Source: Pseudomonadota bacterium
GTDB taxonomy: Bacteria; Pseudomonadota; Gammaproteobacteria; Burkholderiales; Burkholderiaceae_B
NCBI GenBank assembly: GCA_023432075.1
Contig: JAEYVD010000820.1
Location: 1-13,202 of the forward strand
DNA: 13,202 nucleotides
Direction: 5' to 3'
Position numbers and translations under genes: made by a program. Shown here piece by piece: positions 9,923-13,202 of the stretch. Numbering within the stretch: position 1 is the stretch's first letter; the number at the start of each line of letters is the position of its first letter. Below the pieces are notes generated by a model. It had not been told where the DNA came from. It saw nothing but the letters and a program-made list of their open reading frames with translations, and did not search any database.

Positions 9923-9928
9923 ATTACA
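9923..9928 (-). promoter_or_regulatory. likely -10 box of the hydrolase gene
   Basis: TGTAAT on the minus strand matches TATAAT at five of six positions and overlaps the left edge of the first palindrome. Initiation near 9916 would give a leader of about 40 bases before the ATG at 9874. The -35 region (ATTTTG at 17 bp) is weak, so the promoter may be intrinsically poor. Confidence 0.4.
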
Positions 9929-9940
9929 CTGCACAGTGTA
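9925..9940. promoter_or_regulatory. palindromic operator 1 for the TetR regulator
   Basis: TACACTG-CA-CAGTGTA is a 7-bp inverted repeat with a 2-bp centre. It overlaps the probable -10 of the divergent hydrolase gene. It shares length, spacing and the outer TACAC/GTGTA with the second palindrome. The combined motif is TACACYGnnCRGTGTA. Binding by the adjacent TetR protein is inferred. Confidence 0.8.
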
Positions 9941-9959
9941 GTTTCCAAAATCAGAAAAG

Positions 9960-9975
9960 TACACCGTCCGGTGTA
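9960..9975. promoter_or_regulatory. palindromic operator 2 for the TetR regulator
   Basis: TACACCG-TC-CGGTGTA has the same 7-2-7 layout as the first palindrome, with centres 35 bp apart. Its last two bases are the first two of the regulator's own -10 hexamer, so binding here should repress the regulator gene itself. Confidence 0.8.
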
Positions 9976-9979
9976 GAAT
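9974..9979 (+). promoter_or_regulatory. -10 box of the TetR gene, probable leaderless start
   Basis: TAGAAT matches TATAAT at five of six positions and is followed by seven bases (TTCGCCC) and then the ATG at 9987. Transcription would start at or one base before the start codon. No Shine-Dalgarno sequence is present. The -35 region is weak. Confidence 0.55.
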
Positions 9980-9986
9980 TTCGCCC

Positions 9987-10631
9987 ATGTCGACGAAAGC
10001 TCCCGATTCCGCCAAGGAACGCCCGCCCAAACGCCTGACCGACCGCAAGCGCGAGGACATCGTGCGCGCGGCGGTGGAGGAATTCCGCACCGCGGGGTTC
10101 GAGGCCACCAGCATGGACCGCATCGCCCAGGCCGCTGGCGTGTCCAAGCGTACGGTCTACAACCATTTCCCGAGCAAGGAGGCGCTGTTCGCGCTGATGC
10201 TGGAGCAGTTGTGGGCCAGCAGCGCGGCCAGCGTCGACATGGCTTACCGGCCCGATCTTCCGCTGGCGCTGCAATTGCGGCAGTTGTTGATGCAGAAACT
10301 GGAGTTGCTGGGCGACGCCAGCTTCATTGATCTGGCGCGGGTCGCTATGGCGGAGATCATCCATTCACCGGACCGCGCACAGGACATTGTTTGCCGGATG
10401 GACGAGAAGGGCAGTGGGGTGACGGCATGGATTCAGGCTGCGATTGCGGACGGGCGCCTGAAAGCGGTCGACCCGGGCTTTGCCGGCCATCAACTGGAAG
10501 GGCTGGTCAAAGGTTTTGCTTTCTGGCCGCAAGTCACCCTGGGGCAGCCGCCATTGAAAAAGGCAGAGCGCGAGCGCGTGGCGGATTCGGCGGTTGGAAT
10601 GTTCCTGGGGTATTACGCGCAGGCTGATTGA
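9987..10631 (+). CDS. TetR/AcrR-family transcriptional regulator
   Basis: This is a DNA-binding repressor of the TetR family, with a ligand that cannot be told from sequence. The product has 214 residues. A basic leader (ERPPKRLTDRKRE) precedes the N-terminal domain. Its helix-turn-helix covers about 40-60 with the classic TSMDRIAQAAGVSKRTVYNH, followed by FPSKEALF. The C-terminal ligand/dimer domain resembles the AefR-like TetR_C_7 group (FIDLARVAMAEI, IQAAIADGRLK, LEGLVKGF). It lies divergent from the hydrolase gene across a 112-bp gap carrying two matching palindromes, the usual arrangement for an autoregulated local repressor. The start at 9987 is supported by the position of the -10 box and by the length of the family. 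Function as a regulator is secure; the identity of its targets is inferred. Confidence 0.95.
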   Translation: MSTKAPDSAKERPPKRLTDRKREDIVRAAVEEFRTAGFEATSMDRIAQAAGVSKRTVYNHFPSKEALFALMLEQLWASSAASVDMAYRPDLPLALQLRQLLMQKLELLGDASFIDLARVAMAEIIHSPDRAQDIVCRMDEKGSGVTAWIQAAIADGRLKAVDPGFAGHQLEGLVKGFAFWPQVTLGQPPLKKAERERVADSAVGMFLGYYAQAD

Positions 10632-10677
10632 GTCTGCGAGTTCGACGGTTGGGCGCAGCGCGCCGCCGAGACGCGCC

Positions 10678-11244
10678 TCAGAAAAGCTTCAGCGCCTGCG
10701 CCACCCACAGCGCCAACCCGATCGCGATGCCGATCAGAAGTGTCTTGCGCAGGCCGCCGCTTGGCGGAACCGCGCCCGGAGCCGAGCCGGCCGCCAGGTT
10801 TTCGGTGGATGTGCGTGGTGACTGGATCGCCGTCGCGTCGGGTGATTCGGTCTCGATGGTGAACACGGGCCGGGCCTGCCGATCAGGCATCAAGCTACTC
10901 AGGTCCTTGCTGTCCAAGCCCGAGTTGCGCAGCATGTCCCACAGACCCTCCATGGCCTGACCATCGCGCAAGGCCTCGATGCGTTCGCGCTCGGCGCGCG
11001 GCACCTCGTCCAGGCTGTCGTATCGGTGGCCGTTCACCGTGACGGCGCCGTCGTCGATCTGGACGTTGAACGTCTCGCCGTTTTCGGTGCCTGAGTAGCG
11101 CCACGATTCACTGACCATCACGCCTTCCATTCCGCCGTCCAGCAGGGCTTCGATCTGCGTGCGCTGTTCGGGCGTGAGGTCCGTTGTGGAACTCCAGCTA
11201 CGGGTGGTCGTCGAACTGCGCCAGGTCTTTGTGTTGTCGTTCAT
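10678..11244 (-). CDS. small protein with C-terminal membrane anchor, function unknown
   Basis: I do not recognise this family. The 188-residue product has a Ser/Thr-rich N-terminus (RSSTTTRSWSSTTD, 9-22), an acidic soluble part, a low-complexity Ala/Pro/Gly linker (about 150-164) and one hydrophobic helix at 168-185 (TLLIGIAIGLALW). Only KLF follows the helix, and LRK precedes it. With no signal peptide this is the layout of a tail-anchored inner-membrane protein whose bulk is cytosolic. Two segments resemble each other: R28 to G41 (IEALLDGG-MEG) and R86 to G100 (IEALRDGQAMEG), 58 residues apart. The ATG at 11244 is chosen; a GTG at 11283 in the same frame is an alternative that adds 13 residues and has only a weak ribosome site (GCAAG directly before it). 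Neither start is decisive. The gene is convergent with the TetR gene. Confidence 0.75.
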   Translation of the reverse strand: MNDNTKTWRSSTTTRSWSSTTDLTPEQRTQIEALLDGGMEGVMVSESWRYSGTENGETFNVQIDDGAVTVNGHRYDSLDEVPRAERERIEALRDGQAMEGLWDMLRNSGLDSKDLSSLMPDRQARPVFTIETESPDATAIQSPRTSTENLAAGSAPGAVPPSGGLRKTLLIGIAIGLALWVAQALKLF

Positions 11245-11296
11245 GTGGGATCTGTCGTGAGTTGCGGGGGCGAATCCATTCACCTTGCTGTCAGAA

Positions 11297-11316
11297 AAGC
11301 CCGCATTTGCGGGCTT
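11297..11316. terminator. terminator-like hairpin with T's on the minus strand
   Basis: AAGCCCGC (11297-11304) pairs with GCGGGCTT (11309-11316) around ATTT. In minus-strand RNA it is followed by UUCUGACAG, with the stem's own two U's making a four-U run; in plus-strand RNA by CUUACGUUG. It sits only ~50 bp upstream of the tail-anchored gene, where no gene needs terminating, so it is either a leader attenuator or a remnant. Confidence 0.55.
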
Positions 11317-11349
11317 CTTACGTTGTCCTTAATGCAAAAGACTTTCCCA

Positions 11350-11355
11350 TGTCAA
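11350..11355 (-). promoter_or_regulatory. possible -35 box for the tail-anchored protein gene
   Basis: A perfect TTGACA is read on the minus strand. The downstream region 15-17 bp away offers only weak -10 hexamers: CATTAA at 11329-11334 or TTAAGG at 11327-11332. If used, initiation near 11320 would put the hairpin at the very start of the transcript. Confidence 0.3.
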
Positions 11356-11410
11356 GAAAATCCATCTGATACGGTCGGACGAGCGGATCAGAAGCGCATA
11401 ATGCCGACAC

Positions 11411-11465
11411 CTGCTCTTACGTCCCTTTTCAAAGAGCAGTCTTGATCTTGAGCAAGAAAAGAGCA
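11411..11465. other. hairpin and repeated AAAGAGCA in the divergent gap
   Basis: CTGCTCTT (11411-11418) pairs with AAGAGCAG (11432-11439) around a 13-base loop. AAAGAGCA occurs at 11431-11438 and again at 11458-11465, so the same octamer is used twice in a 35-bp stretch. The ~310-bp gap 11245-11552 has no coding signal. These repeats are its clearest structure besides the hairpin at 11297, and could be a regulator site for the dehydrogenase operon. Confidence 0.35.
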
Positions 11466-11552
11466 TGTTGTCACTAGCTCGGGCAGTTCGTGTTTCCAGG
11501 TTGCATGTTCGGTAGCGCGCTAGGACAACTTGGAGTATTCACGGAGATGTCC

Positions 11553-12266
11553 ATGACTGATGACGCACAACCGCGCCGGCGGTTTCTGCAGGCGATGGCC
11601 ATTGTGCCAGCCTCGACGCTGGCGGTCGGCGGCCTGACCGTCGGCTGTACCAACGCCGCCGACGGCAATGCCGCAAAGGCGGCCAAGGCTTACGAGCCCA
11701 CCTATTTCACCAAGGCCGAATGGGCCTTCATCGTTGCCGCGGTGGATCATCTGATTCCCGCCGACGAGTACGGTCCTGGCGCCATCGCGGCCGGCGTGCC
11801 GGAGTTCATCGATCGTCAGATGGAAACGCCCTTTGGCCACGGCAAGCTGTGGTACATGGACGGGCCGTTCCACACCGACCAGGTGCCTGAACTGGGCTAC
11901 CAGCTCGACCAGAATCCCCGCCAGGTCTATCGCAACGGCATCGAGGCCTGTGATGCCTGGTGCGTGAAAACGCACGGCAAGGCGTACGCCGAACTGGACA
12001 AGGCCCTGCAGGAGCAGATCCTGAAGGATCTGCAGTCCGGCAAGATCGCGTTCGAATCCGTGCCGTCCAAGACGTTCTTCAGCTTCCTGCTTGCCAACAC
12101 GAAGGAAGGCTTTCTCGCCGATCCGATCTATGGCGGCAACAAGGGCATGGTGGGCTGGAAGATGGTGGGCTTTCCCGGCGCGCGCGCCGACTTCATGGAC
12201 TGGGCGGACCAGCCCAACGTCAAGTACCCCTATGGCCCCGTGTCGATCTCTGGGGAGAAGGGTTAA
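11553..12266 (+). CDS. gluconate 2-dehydrogenase subunit 3 family protein, Tat-exported
   Basis: This is the small (gamma) subunit of a membrane-type FAD-dependent sugar or sugar-acid dehydrogenase. Known family members carry the folded flavoprotein across the inner membrane and stabilise it. The 237-residue product opens with a twin-arginine signal: RRRFLQAM at about 8-15, then a hydrophobic stretch (AIVPASTLAVGGLTVG) and GCTNA. The Cys is not in a strict lipobox. The body has the typical EWAFIVAAVDHLIP and DEYGPGAIAAGVPEFID segments. The ATG at 11553 is chosen because GGAG at 11543-11546 lies six bases upstream; the in-frame ATG at 11547 directly abuts that site. The gene ends 3 bp before the flavoprotein start, so the two are co-transcribed and probably translationally coupled. 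The substrate is not determined. Confidence 0.93.
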   Translation: MTDDAQPRRRFLQAMAIVPASTLAVGGLTVGCTNAADGNAAKAAKAYEPTYFTKAEWAFIVAAVDHLIPADEYGPGAIAAGVPEFIDRQMETPFGHGKLWYMDGPFHTDQVPELGYQLDQNPRQVYRNGIEACDAWCVKTHGKAYAELDKALQEQILKDLQSGKIAFESVPSKTFFSFLLANTKEGFLADPIYGGNKGMVGWKMVGFPGARADFMDWADQPNVKYPYGPVSISGEKG

Positions 12267-12269
12267 ATC

Positions 12270-13202
12270 ATGGCGATCAAGAAAGACAAAGTTGATGCGG
12301 TATTGGTCGGGTTCGGCTGGACGGGCGCCATTCTGGGCCAGGAGCTGACCGAAGCGGGCCTGCAGGTGCTGGCGCTGGAGCGCGGCGGCATGCAGGACAC
12401 GCCCAAGGATGCCGAGTATCCCAAGGTGATCGACGAGCTGAAGTATTCGGTTCGCGGCTATCTGTTCCAGGACCTGTCCAAGGAAACCGTCACGATCCGC
12501 CACAACGTGGACGACGTGGCCGTGCCGTATCGCCAGAATGGTTCGTTCCTGTTGGGAACGGGCGTGGGCGGCGCGGGCTTTCACTGGAACGGCATGCACT
12601 ACCGTGTGCTGCCCGAAGAACTGGAACTGCGCACGCGCTACGAAACGCGCTACGGCAAGAAGTTCATTCCGGAAGGCATGACCATTCAGGACTTCGGCGT
12701 GACCTACGACGAACTGGAGCCGTACTTCTCCAAGTTCGAATACGTCTGTGGCACGTCGGGCAAGGCCGGCAACCTGAACGGCAAGATCGTCGAAGGCGGC
12801 AACCCGCTGGAAGGCAAGCGCAGCAAGGAATTCCCGCTGCCGCCGCTGGCCACGACCCACGGGGCGTCGCTGTTCGAGAAGGCCGCGCGCGAAGTCGGCT
12901 TCAACCCGTATCCCACGCCGGCCGCCAACGCGTCGGGCCCGTACACCAACCCGTACGGCGTGCGTCTTGGCCCCTGCAATTTCTGTGGCTTCTGCGAGAA
13001 CTACGGCTGCTACATGTATTCGAAGGCCTCGCCTCAGACCACCATTTTGCCGGTGCTGCTGAAGAAACCGAATTTCGAGCTGCGCACGCGTTCGCAGGTC
13101 ATCAAGGTCAATCTGGATTCGACCGGCAAGAAGGCCGTGGGCGTGACGTACATCGACGCGGACGGCAACGAAATCGATCAGCCCGCGGATCTGGTGATCC
13201 TG
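12270..13202 (+). CDS. GMC-family dehydrogenase flavoprotein subunit (partial, cut at window end)
   Basis: This is the large catalytic subunit of the gluconate 2-dehydrogenase/FAD-glucose dehydrogenase type. It oxidises a sugar or sugar acid in the periplasm and passes electrons on to a cytochrome c subunit. The visible 311 residues are open to the last base. The FAD motif GFGWTG lies at 14-19, with Glu37 at the end of strand two. GTGVGGAGFHWNG lies at 96-108. A cysteine cluster C236-X2-C239-X2-C242-X4-C247, leading into YSKASPQ, is the region where homologues bind a 3Fe-4S cluster. No signal peptide is present, consistent with Tat co-export by the preceding subunit. GGGGAGAAGGG (12252-12262), inside the end of that gene, is the ribosome site. 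Gluconate, 2-ketogluconate, fructose or glucose are all possible substrates. Confidence 0.95.
   Translation, partial: MAIKKDKVDAVLVGFGWTGAILGQELTEAGLQVLALERGGMQDTPKDAEYPKVIDELKYSVRGYLFQDLSKETVTIRHNVDDVAVPYRQNGSFLLGTGVGGAGFHWNGMHYRVLPEELELRTRYETRYGKKFIPEGMTIQDFGVTYDELEPYFSKFEYVCGTSGKAGNLNGKIVEGGNPLEGKRSKEFPLPPLATTHGASLFEKAAREVGFNPYPTPAANASGPYTNPYGVRLGPCNFCGFCENYGCYMYSKASPQTTILPVLLKKPNFELRTRSQVIKVNLDSTGKKAVGVTYIDADGNEIDQPADLVIL

Noticed and set aside
9875..10147. N-terminal extension of the hydrolase frame across the operator region
   Set aside because: It would lie opposite the TetR gene and cover both palindromes. The family-like segment begins after the ATG at 9874.
11461..11552. Core promoter for the subunit 3 gene, starting from TTGTCA at 11468
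   Set aside because: No acceptable -10 hexamer lies 16-18 bp downstream, so I did not call it.

Overview
The window is GC-rich chromosomal DNA from a betaproteobacterium. The guaB-guaA pair, the GuaA glutaminase sequence after the catalytic loop (a GSHAS segment) and the overall codon use point to the Alcaligenaceae, most likely Achromobacter or Bordetella. The genus is recognised from memory, not from a search. I see no transposase, integrase, CRISPR array, tRNA or rRNA.

Left part (1-3265): guaB (IMP dehydrogenase) and guaA (GMP synthetase) are two consecutive steps of GMP synthesis. They are separated by a 100-bp gap that holds a -10-like box and a strong terminator-type hairpin just before guaA. 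A perfect 10-bp stem terminator ends the unit. The last ~235 bp of guaA use clearly different synonymous codons from the rest of the gene, and the 3' end of guaA is a known genomic-island attachment locus.

Middle part (3266-7140): this stretch holds single genes. They are an unrecognised exported protein with its own extended -10 promoter and terminator; an AadA-type aminoglycoside nucleotidyltransferase on the minus strand, probably read from a leaderless mRNA; a short-chain dehydrogenase/reductase; and a DUF1629/Imm11-type protein with no visible toxin partner.

Right-centre (7124-10631): two minus-strand genes encode a COG2509-type FAD-dependent dehydrogenase and an NAPE-PLD/UlaG-like metallo-beta-lactamase-fold hydrolase. 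The hydrolase is divergent from a TetR-family regulator. The gap between them holds two matching 16-bp palindromes, one over the likely -10 of each divergent gene, so this looks like an autoregulated regulator/target pair.

Right end (10678-13202): a minus-strand gene encodes a small protein with a C-terminal membrane anchor. A ~310-bp gap with two hairpins follows. Then come the first two genes of a membrane-type sugar-acid dehydrogenase operon: a Tat-exported subunit 3 and the GMC flavoprotein with a four-cysteine cluster motif, cut by the window edge. A cytochrome c subunit would be expected just beyond.

Most of the window is ordinary housekeeping and accessory metabolism. The observations most worth checking are the double TetR operator, the guaA 3'-end codon switch, the guaB-guaA hairpin, the leaderless aadA-like gene and the orphan Imm11 protein.
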